This document shows, in pieces, positions 19,040-27,045 of a stretch of 64,000 bases of DNA. The notes under the pieces are model-generated. The model worked only from the letters and a program-made list of their open reading frames with translations. It was not told the DNA's origin and ran no database searches. Within the stretch, counting starts at the first letter, position 1. Every line of letters starts with the position of its first letter. The stretch covers positions 682,001 through 746,000 of the forward strand of contig CAVORW010000004.1 of assembly GCA_963698715.1 (NCBI GenBank), in the 5' to 3' direction. The stretch comes from CAWHJB01 sp963698715 (GTDB lineage Bacteria > Chloroflexota > Anaerolineae > Anaerolineales > UBA4823). Made by a program: the position numbers and the translations under genes.

Positions 19040-19082
19040 AGTTCGCAATTTTCGGGGGCGTTGCACCCAATAATTGCGAACT
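19040..19082. repeat. 11-bp perfect inverted repeat with GC-rich loop
   Basis: AGTTCGCAATT at 19040-19050 is mirrored by AATTGCGAACT at 19072-19082. The loop can form a small inner G/C stem. On the plus strand an A-run, not a T-run, follows, so it is not a normal terminator for that strand. Confidence 0.6.
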
Positions 19083-19250
19083 AAAAAAAATTTACAGACT
19101 TTTAGCACACCTATCCTGACCTGGGTCAGCAGATAATCATAGATCATTTGGTACAATTAACGAAACTTCTCAAATGGTCACGTATCGCACGCCTTCTCCT
19201 GATATAGAGATGATACCAAGTTAACTCGTTTGTTGTTATTAAAGGTATTT

Positions 19251-21122
19251 ATGAGTTCTTACACCGTTACCAAACAACCAACCCGGCAGACCCTGCCATT
19301 TATCTTACAGTCCATGCTGGTATTGGCATTGGGTATGGGACTGTTTTTCGTATTTCTTATGGCAGCAGTCATCGGCTACGATATCGTATATGCCGGGAAG
19401 ATTTATCCCGGCATCTCAGTAGCCGGGGTGGGTATCTCTGGACTCAAGCCAGAAGAAGCTGTCGCTCGACTGGCTGCCCACCTGATTTACCCGACAACCG
19501 GAAAAATTGTCTTCCAGGATGGCGCTAAAGTCTGGGTGGCACGCCCCGTCGACGTCGGGCTATATTTTGACCCCAACACCAGCGTTCAGGCTGCATATGC
19601 CCTTGGCCGCAGCAGCAATATTATCTCGCGTTTGGGGGATCAGTTTGATGCCTGGTATTTTGGCACCGATTTACCAGCATTACTGATTTACGACGAGAAG
19701 ATCGCCAGAGGTTTTGCAGCCGGCATAGCCTCTCAGATCGACCGCCCGGCTTTCGAAGCCACATTGGAGGTCAGCGGCACAGATGTGGTGGTCAAACCCG
19801 GCCAGGTGGGACGAACTCTTGACATTGATGCCACCCTGGCGCCTCTTGAGATTCAGCTGCGCAGTCTGACGGATGGCATCCTGACTGTGGTTATTAACGA
19901 ATCCACGCCAGCCATTCTTGACGCCACCCAACAGGCCGAAATTGCGCGCAAGATTCTGAGCGCTCCCCTGGTACTGGAGTTGCCTGATACTGCCGAGGGC
20001 GATCCTGGCCCCTGGACCTTCAAGCAGGACCAGCTGGCGGCTATGTTGAGCATCGAGCGAGTTGAAGCAGTAGATGGTGCGCACTATCAAGTTGGGCTCA
20101 ATCCCGACAGCCTGAAAGCCTTCCTGGAAAGTCTGACGCCGCGCCTGGCCCGCAGCCCGCAGAATGCTCGGTTTATCTTCAACGATGATACTCGCCAGCT
20201 TGATCCACTCCAACCAGCCATCATTGGTCGCAGTCTGGATGTGGAAGCGACCATCGGGGCGCTTAACGATGGTTTAGCGAAAGGCCAGCATAAACTCCAG
20301 CTCAGCATGCAGTACACACAACCGGCAGTTGCGGATAACGCTACAGGCGCCAAATTGGGTATCGCTGAGCTGGTCAGCTCACACACATCTTATTTCTATG
20401 GATCGAGCGGATCGCGCATCCAAAATATTGAGACAGCCTCCAGCCGTTTCCACGGCTTGATGGTCGCGCCCGGCGCAACTTTCTCGATGGCCGATGTTTT
20501 AGGCGATGTAAGTCTGGACAATGGTTACGCTGAAGCCCTGATCATCTATGGCAATCGGACGATCAAGGGCGTGGGCGGTGGTGTCTGCCAGGTCAGCACA
20601 ACCCTGTTCCGAACAGCATTCCTCGGTGGTTTCCCAGTCACCGAACGCCATCCGCATGCCTACCGGGTGTATTACTACGAATTAAACGCTGCCAACCAGA
20701 TCAATACCGGCCTGGCTGGCCTGGATGCTACCGTCTATGTTCCGGTTGTGGATTTCAAGTTTGTCAACGACACGCCTAATTGGTTGTTAATGGAAACCTA
20801 TGTCAATGCCGCCGCCCGCAGTCTGACCTGGAAATTCTACTCAACCTCCGATGGACGCACGGTGGAATGGGATTCAACCGGCCTTCAGAACATCGTCGAT
20901 CCACCCGAGCCGGTATATCAGGAAAACCCTGATCTGGCTAAAAATGAAGTTAAACAGGTTGACTGGGGTGTGGCCGGAGCGGATGTATCGGTTACTCGCA
21001 CGGTGATGCGGGATGGCCAGGTGTACTTCACCGACACGTTCAATACCCATTATTTACCCTGGGCGGATGTCTACGAATATGGCCCAGGCACCAAGCTGGA
21101 AAATATCGGGAACGGAGATTGA
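19251..21122 (+). CDS. VanW-family protein with PG-binding-4 domains
   Basis: A membrane-anchored extracellular protein of 623 residues. One N-terminal TM helix (about 23-47) is followed by two peptidoglycan-binding-4-type repeats (about 55-330; a clear start is PGISVAGVGISGLKPEEAV), then the VanW domain (about 370-560, with GATFSMADVLGDV and GVGGGVCQVSTTLFRTAF). VanW proteins occur in vancomycin-resistance clusters and widely in Gram-positives and Chloroflexota, with unknown activity. There are no van genes here, so I infer a cell-envelope role only. ATG at 19251 with AAAGG six bases upstream is chosen over the TTG at 19230. Confidence 0.88.
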   Translation: MSSYTVTKQPTRQTLPFILQSMLVLALGMGLFFVFLMAAVIGYDIVYAGKIYPGISVAGVGISGLKPEEAVARLAAHLIYPTTGKIVFQDGAKVWVARPVDVGLYFDPNTSVQAAYALGRSSNIISRLGDQFDAWYFGTDLPALLIYDEKIARGFAAGIASQIDRPAFEATLEVSGTDVVVKPGQVGRTLDIDATLAPLEIQLRSLTDGILTVVINESTPAILDATQQAEIARKILSAPLVLELPDTAEGDPGPWTFKQDQLAAMLSIERVEAVDGAHYQVGLNPDSLKAFLESLTPRLARSPQNARFIFNDDTRQLDPLQPAIIGRSLDVEATIGALNDGLAKGQHKLQLSMQYTQPAVADNATGAKLGIAELVSSHTSYFYGSSGSRIQNIETASSRFHGLMVAPGATFSMADVLGDVSLDNGYAEALIIYGNRTIKGVGGGVCQVSTTLFRTAFLGGFPVTERHPHAYRVYYYELNAANQINTGLAGLDATVYVPVVDFKFVNDTPNWLLMETYVNAAARSLTWKFYSTSDGRTVEWDSTGLQNIVDPPEPVYQENPDLAKNEVKQVDWGVAGADVSVTRTVMRDGQVYFTDTFNTHYLPWADVYEYGPGTKLENIGNGD

Positions 21123-21133
21123 AACGCCTCGGA

Positions 21134-21172
21134 GCTCTCTGGGGTGGTAGACCCTGCTATGTCCCAGGGACC
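21134..21172 (+). repeat. Partial, divergent copy of the promoter-proximal repeat
   Basis: CTCTCTGGGGTGGTA followed by ACCCTGCTATGTCCCAGGGACCC resembles the repeat at 52678-52790; the 11-mer CTGGGGTGGTA is identical. It lies directly upstream of an extended -10 box at 21188-21196. Confidence 0.45.
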
Positions 21173-21187
21173 CGTCCCAGCCATCGG

Positions 21188-21196
21188 TGGTAAAAT
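21188..21196 (+). promoter_or_regulatory. Extended -10 promoter of the Trm112-like gene
   Basis: TGGTAAAAT at 21188-21196, the same 9-mer as at 51363-51371 and 52806-52814. A start near 21203 would give a 49-base leader that contains the SD. Confidence 0.4.
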
Positions 21197-21251
21197 GGGC
21201 CCAATACAAGTACAAGCATCAAATCCCAAGAACCAATCTCAGGAGCAAACC

Positions 21252-21470
21252 ATGGTCAGCCAAGACTTGCTGGAAATTTTACGTTGCCCGGCCTGCGTGC
21301 GGGATAAAGACGGCCTGCTCGATTTTATTAAAGAATCCTGGCTGGTGTGCCAGGACTGCGGGCGAAAATACCCGATCCGGGAGGACATCCCGGTTATGCT
21401 GATCGATGAGGGGGATAAATGGGTCAATGTCGAAGTTGGGGATCTGCCCGTGCCGCCTCCTGGCGATTAA
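21252..21470 (+). CDS. Trm112-family small zinc protein
   Basis: A 72-residue Trm112/YcaR-type protein. CPAC at about 12-15 and CQDC at about 33-36 make a zinc site, and the tail RKYPIREDIPVMLIDEG is the family hallmark. In eukaryotes Trm112 activates methyltransferases; the bacterial homologue YcaR has no settled role, although partnership with RNA methyltransferases has been suggested. The frame is open from 21144, but AGGAG at 21241-21245 supports ATG 21252. It is followed 51 bases later by the HEAT-repeat gene on the same strand. Confidence 0.88.
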   Translation: MVSQDLLEILRCPACVRDKDGLLDFIKESWLVCQDCGRKYPIREDIPVMLIDEGDKWVNVEVGDLPVPPPGD

Positions 21471-21521
21471 AATTTTTTCCCGGTATCCAAAGGGAGCGAT
21501 TCATAATCCCACGGCGTAATC

Positions 21522-22097
21522 ATGACTGAAATTGAACACTTACTGGCGCAGCTGACTGGGGGCAACGATGAGCGGGCGGAATCGGCTGCCGCCGAGCTGG
21601 CCCGTCTTGGACCAGCTGCATTGGATGCGCTGAGCCAGCTGGCGAACAGCCCACTGCCTGATCAGCGCTGGTGGGCTTTGCGAACACTGGCCGAACTTTC
21701 CGATCCACAAGTACCAGAGATTCTAATCGAAGGGCTGCAAGACCCAGAGCTAAGCGTGCGCCAGTGCGCAGCACTCGGCCTTCGCCAGCAGCCAGATACC
21801 CGGGCAGTAGCAGCCCTTATCGATCTCCTGGACTCGTCCGATAGTCTGATCGCTGGCCTTGCGGCCGACGCTCTGATCGCAGTTCAAGAACCTGCGGTAG
21901 AGCCGCTCCTGTCTATATTGGCGGACGGGCAACCGCGCGCTCGTCTGCTGGCGGCCAAAGCTCTGGCCCTGATCGGCGACCCGCGGGCAATCTCCGCCTT
22001 GTTTTACGCTCTGGATGATGATTCCGCGTTGCTGGAATATTGGGCCAGCGAAGGTCTGGATCGAATGGGGATTGGGATGACATTTTTCAATCCATAA
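21522..22097 (+). CDS. HEAT-repeat (PBS-lyase-type) protein
   Basis: A 191-residue alpha-solenoid made of about five HEAT repeats. Repeated units contain A..L..LG..A...L...L and patterns such as LIDLLDSSDSLIAGLAADAL. No catalytic motif is seen, so it is probably a protein-interaction scaffold, cytoplasmic because there is no signal peptide. Proteins like this are often mis-named phycocyanobilin lyases. It shares a strand with the Trm112-like gene and converges on the DUF456-type gene. Confidence 0.8.
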   Translation: MTEIEHLLAQLTGGNDERAESAAAELARLGPAALDALSQLANSPLPDQRWWALRTLAELSDPQVPEILIEGLQDPELSVRQCAALGLRQQPDTRAVAALIDLLDSSDSLIAGLAADALIAVQEPAVEPLLSILADGQPRARLLAAKALALIGDPRAISALFYALDDDSALLEYWASEGLDRMGIGMTFFNP

Positions 22098-22122
22098 TTT
22101 CTAATAGGGTTTCCGGCAAATA

Positions 22123-22620
22123 TCATGCCAGCCAGGCCCAAAACCACCACAAGACCATTAAAACCACCCCGATACCGAAGCGCACAACGAAAGATAAGCC
22201 CCAGCCCGTTGCCAGGCCACGCAAGGCCTGCCTGGCTTTCTGCCAATCCCGCACCCGGTTATATTCCAACAGCAGCACTGCGGTCGGGGCAGCAATGATC
22301 CCGCCCAAGGGAGGGAATATCAGAGTGCCGATTATCCCGGCTGCCAGTGCTACGCCAATCGTAGGCCAGGAGGCGCCTCCTTTGCGGGCACCTGCACCCA
22401 TGAACAGATTATCGACCAGGGTGCCGCCGATCATCAAAAGGGTCATTACCACGAAAATGACAATGCCCGTGGTGCTGAACCCACTGGCGAGCCCATAGCC
22501 TAACGCCGCCAGCCACATCACCACCAGCCCTGGGAAAATCGGGATGAGCAGGCCAAACAGGCCGGCCAGCATAAAAATCTGCGTCAGGCCAAAGATGGAT
22601 ATATTTAACCAGTCAGGCAA
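22123..22620 (-). CDS. DUF456-type membrane protein
   Basis: A 165-residue, very hydrophobic protein with about four to five TM segments. It has the DUF456 layout: a first glycine/proline-rich helix pair (LIPIFPGLVVMWLAALGYG), DNLFMGAGARKGGAS in a loop, and GTLIFPPLGGIIAAPTAVLLLEY. No activity is known for the family. It converges on the HEAT gene with a 25-base gap and no strong terminator. Confidence 0.8.
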   Translation of the reverse strand: MPDWLNISIFGLTQIFMLAGLFGLLIPIFPGLVVMWLAALGYGLASGFSTTGIVIFVVMTLLMIGGTLVDNLFMGAGARKGGASWPTIGVALAAGIIGTLIFPPLGGIIAAPTAVLLLEYNRVRDWQKARQALRGLATGWGLSFVVRFGIGVVLMVLWWFWAWLA

Positions 22621-22720
22621 GATAGTCGCCTCCTAAGAATTCACCAATTGGTTGAGTGTCTATCAAAAAAGGCAGAGGATATGCCCAAAGTTTCGCTCTA
22701 CCCCGTGGGTCAAGGGCTAA

Positions 22721-22737
22721 CCCCCAGATATGGGGGG
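22721..22737. repeat. CCCCCAGATATGGGGGG dyad
   Basis: A strong G/C-ended near-palindrome in the gap upstream of the DUF456-type gene and downstream of serS. It matches the pattern at 19003-19017. Confidence 0.4.
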
Positions 22738-22809
22738 AAATACCTTGAGATCAACCGCCAGGGATGAAATGAGCTAAACTTATTGCCGGCACACACGCTG
22801 GGCAGCTAA

Positions 22810-24088
22810 TCAATCGCCTGAACGGATGACCTCGATCCCGCCCATCCAGGGGCGCAAAACCTCCGGTACTATAACAGAACCATCGGCCTGCTGGTTATTT
22901 TCCAAAATTGAGATTAAAAGTGCGCGGCATTCCAAGCCCCGAACCATTCAGGGTATGCACATGGCGGACGCGCCCGCCGTCTGTAGGTCTGTAGCGGACA
23001 TTTGCTCTGCGAGCCTGAAAATCGGTAACATTCGAGACCGACGACACCTCGAGCCACTCTCCACAGCCAGCCGCCCAGACCTCGATATCATAGGTGATGC
23101 TTGAACCAAAACCGAGGTCTCCTGTACACAGCTGCACAATTCGGTAAGGAAAGCCCAGCAGCTGGCATGTCTCTTCGGCATCCGCGACCATTTTCTCGAA
23201 TGCTGCAGGCGACTCGTCTGGAAGTGTATACATATACATCTCTACTTTGTCGAATTGGTGACCGCGCTTGATACCACGCACATCTCGCCCAGCGCTCATC
23301 TTCTCACGCCGGAAGCAGGGGGTATATGCCGTGTAACAATACGGCAAATCGGCCTCTTCGATAATGTCGTCCATATGAATACCCGTCAGCGGCACCTCCG
23401 CCGTAGGCACCATCCACAGATCCTCTTCATGATCCTTATACAGGTTATCGGCAAATTTTGGCAGCTGCCCGGCCGCGAACAGGGTCGCTCCCTTAACCAT
23501 AAAAGGCGGATATTTTTCGGTGTATCCCTGGCGAGTGTGCAGGTCCAGCATAAAAGCAATTAAAGCACGCTGCAAGCGTGCCCCGGCACCACTCAAGACA
23601 TAAAAGCGCGAGCCTGTGATCTTGACTCCCTGCTCAAAGTCGATAATTCCCAGATCGGGGCCAAGATCCCAGTGCGGCTTCGGCTCGAAGTCGAATTCGG
23701 GCAGCTGGCCTATGGGTCGCAGTACAACATTCTCGTGTTCATCTTTGCCATATGGAGTCCGGACGTCGGGAATATTTGGGATTAAAGCCAAGATTTCAAA
23801 CAATTGACTTTCGATCACTCGCAGAGCTTCATCCAATCCACTGATCCGGTCACCGACCGACCGCATGGATTCAATTTTGGCTTCCCGTTCGGCCTTATCT
23901 TTCATGCGACCGATTTCTTTAGAAACCACGTTGCGTTCTGCTTTCAAAGCTTCCACTTCCACAATCTGGGTGCGGCGGCGTTCGTCCAGATCCAGGATCT
24001 GATCAACCGGGCCAGGGTCCATCTGCCGGTCGCGCAGCGCCTGGCGGACAAGTTCCGGCTCATCACGAATCAAACTAATATCTAACAT
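22810..24088 (-). CDS. serS: Serine-tRNA ligase, frameshifted near the 3' end
   Basis: Charges tRNA-Ser (and tRNA-Sec). From ATG 24088, with SD GGAGGTG upstream, it has an N-terminal coiled-coil arm (about 1-105) and a class II core with TAEVPLTG, FRREKMSAGRD and HTLNGSGL. The annotated frame stops early at 22895 after GMPRTFNLNFGK. In the +1 frame the missing end is present: LISILENNQQADGSV then IVPEVLRPWMGGIEVIRSGD, ending at TGA 22810-22812. Removing one A from the AAAA at 22916-22919 restores RTLISILEN, a perfect motif 3. The complete gene is about 425 codons. Because SerRS is essential, a sequencing or assembly error in the homopolymer is more likely than decay, unless a second serS exists. 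Confidence 0.92.
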
Positions 24089-24140
24089 TTCAGCACCTCC
24101 AGCGTTTGGTTTGAAGCCCGTTAAACTACAGACTTCAAGG

Positions 24141-24420
24141 AATAAAATACCCCCCGGTCCATGCAGGACGAGGGGGGCGCTCGTGGTGCCACCTGCTTTT
24201 GCCTGCCCACCCATCAGGTGAACGGCCTCGACAACGCGTTAACGGGCGAACCCGATCCTCTTTACGACAGGTTGATTGCCTGTCCCTCCAGGGGCAACTG
24301 GCCCAATATGAGCCGGTGGAGGGGATTTCGCCGCCAGGGTCTGCTGCCTCACACCGGCCGGCAGCTCTCTGAAAGAGTAGCGACTACTTGGTCTCCACGC
24401 TGGTTATTGTTGAATTAATT
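24141..24420 (-). promoter_or_regulatory. T-box riboswitch of serS
   Basis: The serS leader has the T-box core AGGTGGCACCACGA (minus strand of 24181-24194), matching the consensus AGGGTGGnACCGCG. The UGGC bulge pairs with the GCCA end of tRNA-Ser, whose discriminator base is G, which agrees with serS. It is followed by a terminator (24150-24177, six C paired with six G) ending in ATTTTATT. Stem I with an AGAGAG motif lies at about 24310-24400. In this family uncharged tRNA stabilises the antiterminator and switches on synthesis. I could not place the specifier codon with certainty. Confidence 0.9.
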
Positions 24421-24426
24421 GATCGG

Positions 24427-24454
24427 ATTATACCCCAGCTGGAATAACTGTCAA
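24427..24454 (-). promoter_or_regulatory. Consensus sigma-70-type promoter of serS
   Basis: On the minus strand TTGACA (24454-24449), 16 bases, TATAAT (24432-24427). This is the best promoter match in the window. Transcription would begin near 24420, at the start of the T-box leader. Confidence 0.8.
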
Positions 24455-24617
24455 GCTTTATTGATATTGTAATCAGGCCATTAACCGATTCGCAGCCGAC
24501 ATGTCTTTCATCACCGGCAGGAGAAAATGTTTGGGACACCCAAAATCCTTTGTCGTGAAAGCCGTGATATTGTGGTTCAGGCAGGCAATGAAACCGCATG
24601 TCTGAACCCTATCAGCC

Positions 24618-26138
24618 TTATTCTTCAGCTTTGCGCAGATGCGGGAACAAAATCACTTCCCGGATATTGGCACTGTCGGTAAACAGCATCGTCAAGCGAT
24701 CGATGCCCATTCCAAAGCCACCGTTAGGCGGCATGCCATAGCGCATGGCGCGCAAATAATCTTCATCCATAGGGTGACGCTCTTCATCCTCGCTGGTGTA
24801 GTCTCGGCCCATCTCAAGGAAACGAGCTTCCTGATCCACTGGATCATTAAGCTCAGTAAAAGCGTTGCACAGCTCCATACCGGCGATAAAGCCTTCAAAC
24901 CTCTCTACAATGTGAGGGGTGCCCGGCTTGCTTTTTGCCAGCGGTGATATATCGCGGGGATAATTGTAGATGAAAGTCGGCTGGAGCAAATTCGGTTCAA
25001 GGTAATCGCTGAGCAAAGATTCGATCAGTTTACCACGCGGCGCTTTGGGGTCAACCGGGATATCGCGAGCACGCATTACACTCGCCAGACTCTCTGTGGT
25101 TGGGTGCTGATCGATATCAATCCCGGTCATTTCCAGCAAACCTTCGTTCAGCTCAATCCGCTGCCAGGGTGGTTCAAAGCTGAGTGTTTTACCCTGATAG
25201 GTCAGGCTGCGAGTACCCAGTACCCGGTCTGCGGTATAGACCAGCATATCCTCAGTGAACTTCATAACTTTTTCGTAATCGGCATAAGCCATGTAAAACT
25301 CTAGCTGGGTGAATTCGGGGTTGTGGGTTCGATCTACACCCTCGTTGCGGAAATCGCGCCCAATCTCATATACACGCTCAATCCCCCCCACCAGCAAGCG
25401 TTTCAAATACAGTTCAAAAGAGATGCGTAAATATAAGTCTTGTTTAAGCTGATTGTGATGGGTAATAAAAGGCTTGGCGGCTGCGCCTCCATAGATTGGC
25501 TGCAGGACTGGTGTTTCGACTTCCAGGAAATCATGCGAATCCAGAAACTCCCTCAGCGTCCGTACAATGGCCGCTCGAGTCTGGAAGATCGCGCGCACAT
25601 CTTCATTGACCGCCAGGTCTGCATAGCGCTGCCGGTAACGGGTTTCAGGATCTGCCAGGGTAGCATAACGCACCACTTCGCCATCTACAACTTGATCTTT
25701 AGCGGCGGGCAGCGGTGTGATCGCTTTACTCAAAATGTGATATTCACTGACACGCAGCGTCACCTCGCCAGTGCGCGTCCGAAACATTTCGCCGCTGGCC
25801 TGAATGAAATCGCCCAGGTCGAAGGTTCGGTTAAACAGGTCGAGCTTTTCCTGACCCATATCATTGGCCCGTAAGAAGAGCTGTACCCGACCAAACCCAT
25901 CCTCGATATGTGCAAAAGTGATCTTCCCCATCGGGCGCAAGGAACGCAGCCTTCCGACCAGGGTTACCATTACCGGGGGCGGGTCTTCTGTTTTCTCGCC
26001 GGCTTCAAAAGCCTCGATCGCCTGCCGGCTGGTATGGGTGCGTTCTGCCTGGGTAGGATAAGGGTCAATCCCCTGCGAGTGCAATTTTTCGACCTTTTCC
26101 AACCGGATCTGCTCTAGATTTGAATATTTTTCGACCAT
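24618..26138 (-). CDS. lysS: Lysine-tRNA ligase, class II
   Basis: Charges tRNA-Lys. From ATG 26138 it has 506 residues, a usual length. An N-terminal OB-fold (about 45-160, VTLVGRLRSLRPMGK to VQLFLR) binds the anticodon. The class II core follows, with FLDSHDFLEVETPVL, YEIGRDFRNEGVDRTHNPEFTQ for motif 2 and GIDRLTMLFTD for motif 3. The frame is open to 26207, but those codons fall in the greA terminator region; GAGAGG precedes the chosen ATG. It follows greA with an intrinsic terminator between them, so partial readthrough or a separate promoter is likely. No T-box is seen here. Confidence 0.95.
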   Translation of the reverse strand: MVEKYSNLEQIRLEKVEKLHSQGIDPYPTQAERTHTSRQAIEAFEAGEKTEDPPPVMVTLVGRLRSLRPMGKITFAHIEDGFGRVQLFLRANDMGQEKLDLFNRTFDLGDFIQASGEMFRTRTGEVTLRVSEYHILSKAITPLPAAKDQVVDGEVVRYATLADPETRYRQRYADLAVNEDVRAIFQTRAAIVRTLREFLDSHDFLEVETPVLQPIYGGAAAKPFITHHNQLKQDLYLRISFELYLKRLLVGGIERVYEIGRDFRNEGVDRTHNPEFTQLEFYMAYADYEKVMKFTEDMLVYTADRVLGTRSLTYQGKTLSFEPPWQRIELNEGLLEMTGIDIDQHPTTESLASVMRARDIPVDPKAPRGKLIESLLSDYLEPNLLQPTFIYNYPRDISPLAKSKPGTPHIVERFEGFIAGMELCNAFTELNDPVDQEARFLEMGRDYTSEDEERHPMDEDYLRAMRYGMPPNGGFGMGIDRLTMLFTDSANIREVILFPHLRKAEE

Positions 26139-26164
26139 TGCGAGTACCTCTCGGCTCAGGTTAT

Positions 26165-26200
26165 AAAAAAAGCCCCGCGCAAGGGTACCATGCGCGGGGC
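26165..26200 (-). terminator. Intrinsic terminator after greA
   Basis: GCCCCGCGC (26172-26180) pairs with GCGCGGGGC (26192-26200). In minus-strand direction the hairpin is followed by a run of T. It sits between greA and lysS. Confidence 0.85.
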
Positions 26201-26219
26201 GAGTCAATTTGCCCCAGTT

Positions 26220-26681
26220 TTACTCAACCTTCAAAATGCGGACGACAAATGAACCGCCAGGTGCATCGACTTTAACCGTATCGCCGGCTCGATGATCCAT
26301 CAACGCCCTTCCGAGCGGAGATTCATTCGAGATGCGACCTTCGCGCGGATTGGCTTCAGCTGGACCGACGATAATATAATTCTCAGGATCGTTGTCATCT
26401 TCCTGAATGGACACTTTGGCTGCAATCTGAACAACATCCTTTTTCCCGGTTTCATCAACAACGCGGGCATTTGCTAGGAGCATCTCAAGTTCCTGGATAC
26501 GACCTTCCACAAAAGCTTGTTCATTTTTTGCAGCTTCATATTCAGCATCTTCGATTAATTCACCACCCTCCATAGCTTCATGCAGGCGGTTAGCAACCTC
26601 CTGGCGCTTGGTGGTACGAAGGTATTCCAGTTCGTCTAGCAATTTTTCGTAGCCCGGACGGGTTAAGAATGAAGGCGGCAT
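26220..26681 (-). CDS. greA: Transcription elongation factor GreA
   Basis: Stimulates transcript cleavage by RNA polymerase stalled in backtracked states. 153 residues from ATG 26681 (SD AGGA eight bases upstream), the usual GreA length. The N-terminal coiled coil carries the acidic tip HEAMEGGELIEDAEYEAAK that reaches the active site; the C-terminal FKBP-like domain (about 80-153) contains ENYIIVGPAEANPREGRIS and SPLGRALMDHRAGD. The frame opens upstream at 26726, but those residues do not fit. It is followed by a strong terminator and lysS, a common greA-lysS neighbourhood in bacteria. Confidence 0.95.
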   Translation of the reverse strand: MPPSFLTRPGYEKLLDELEYLRTTKRQEVANRLHEAMEGGELIEDAEYEAAKNEQAFVEGRIQELEMLLANARVVDETGKKDVVQIAAKVSIQEDDNDPENYIIVGPAEANPREGRISNESPLGRALMDHRAGDTVKVDAPGGSFVVRILKVE

Positions 26682-27045
26682 TTTATTTTCCTGACTAACT
26701 GATATTGGGGGCAGTTTGAAATTCAATCCATTTCAATGGAAACAAGTGTAAAACCCCACGAATTTATTTCAAACGATCACTCCACAAAATTGCCCAGCCT
26801 GTTCAAGACAGCGAAATGTGGGTCAGCGTTGGGGGCACTTACGCCTTTGCCTGAGCAACTCCATAAAACAAAACCACTCCAAGGGGAGCGATTTTAATCA
26901 AAGCACCCATATTTGAAAAGCGAACGGCGTTCTGAGGGGTAGCCCTCTGCCGCCGCGCGGATATTTTAGCATAGATTATTATGAAACGCAAGTTCATTCG
27001 ATGGGCTATTCTTGATAAGAATGCAAATTCATTCCTCCAGGTGGG
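26682..27045. other. Intergenic region upstream of greA
   Basis: 364 bases between greA and the tail of the PIG-L gene, both on the minus strand. I see no credible gene or RNA. The greA promoter should be here, but no box stands out clearly. Confidence 0.5.

Larger units (their letters stand above)
18816..19250. other. Divergent intergenic region with dyads
   Basis: 435 bases between the minus-strand trans-sulfuration gene and the plus-strand VanW gene. I find no credible gene. It holds a CCCCAGATTTGGGGG dyad (19003-19017), an 11-bp perfect inverted repeat (19040-19050 with 19072-19082) and a possible plus-strand -10 box TACAAT at 19152-19157. Confidence 0.7.

Noticed and set aside
18816..19250. 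SAM riboswitch in front of the trans-sulfuration gene
   Set aside because: I looked for the SAM-I core on the minus strand and did not find it; only unrelated dyads are present.
19251..21122. Vancomycin-resistance cluster
   Set aside because: VanW-family proteins are widespread; vanA, vanH, vanX and vanRS-like genes are absent.
22895..22920. Programmed frameshift in serS
   Set aside because: No stimulatory structure or slippery heptamer is obvious; a homopolymer error is simpler. Kept as a minor possibility in the findings.
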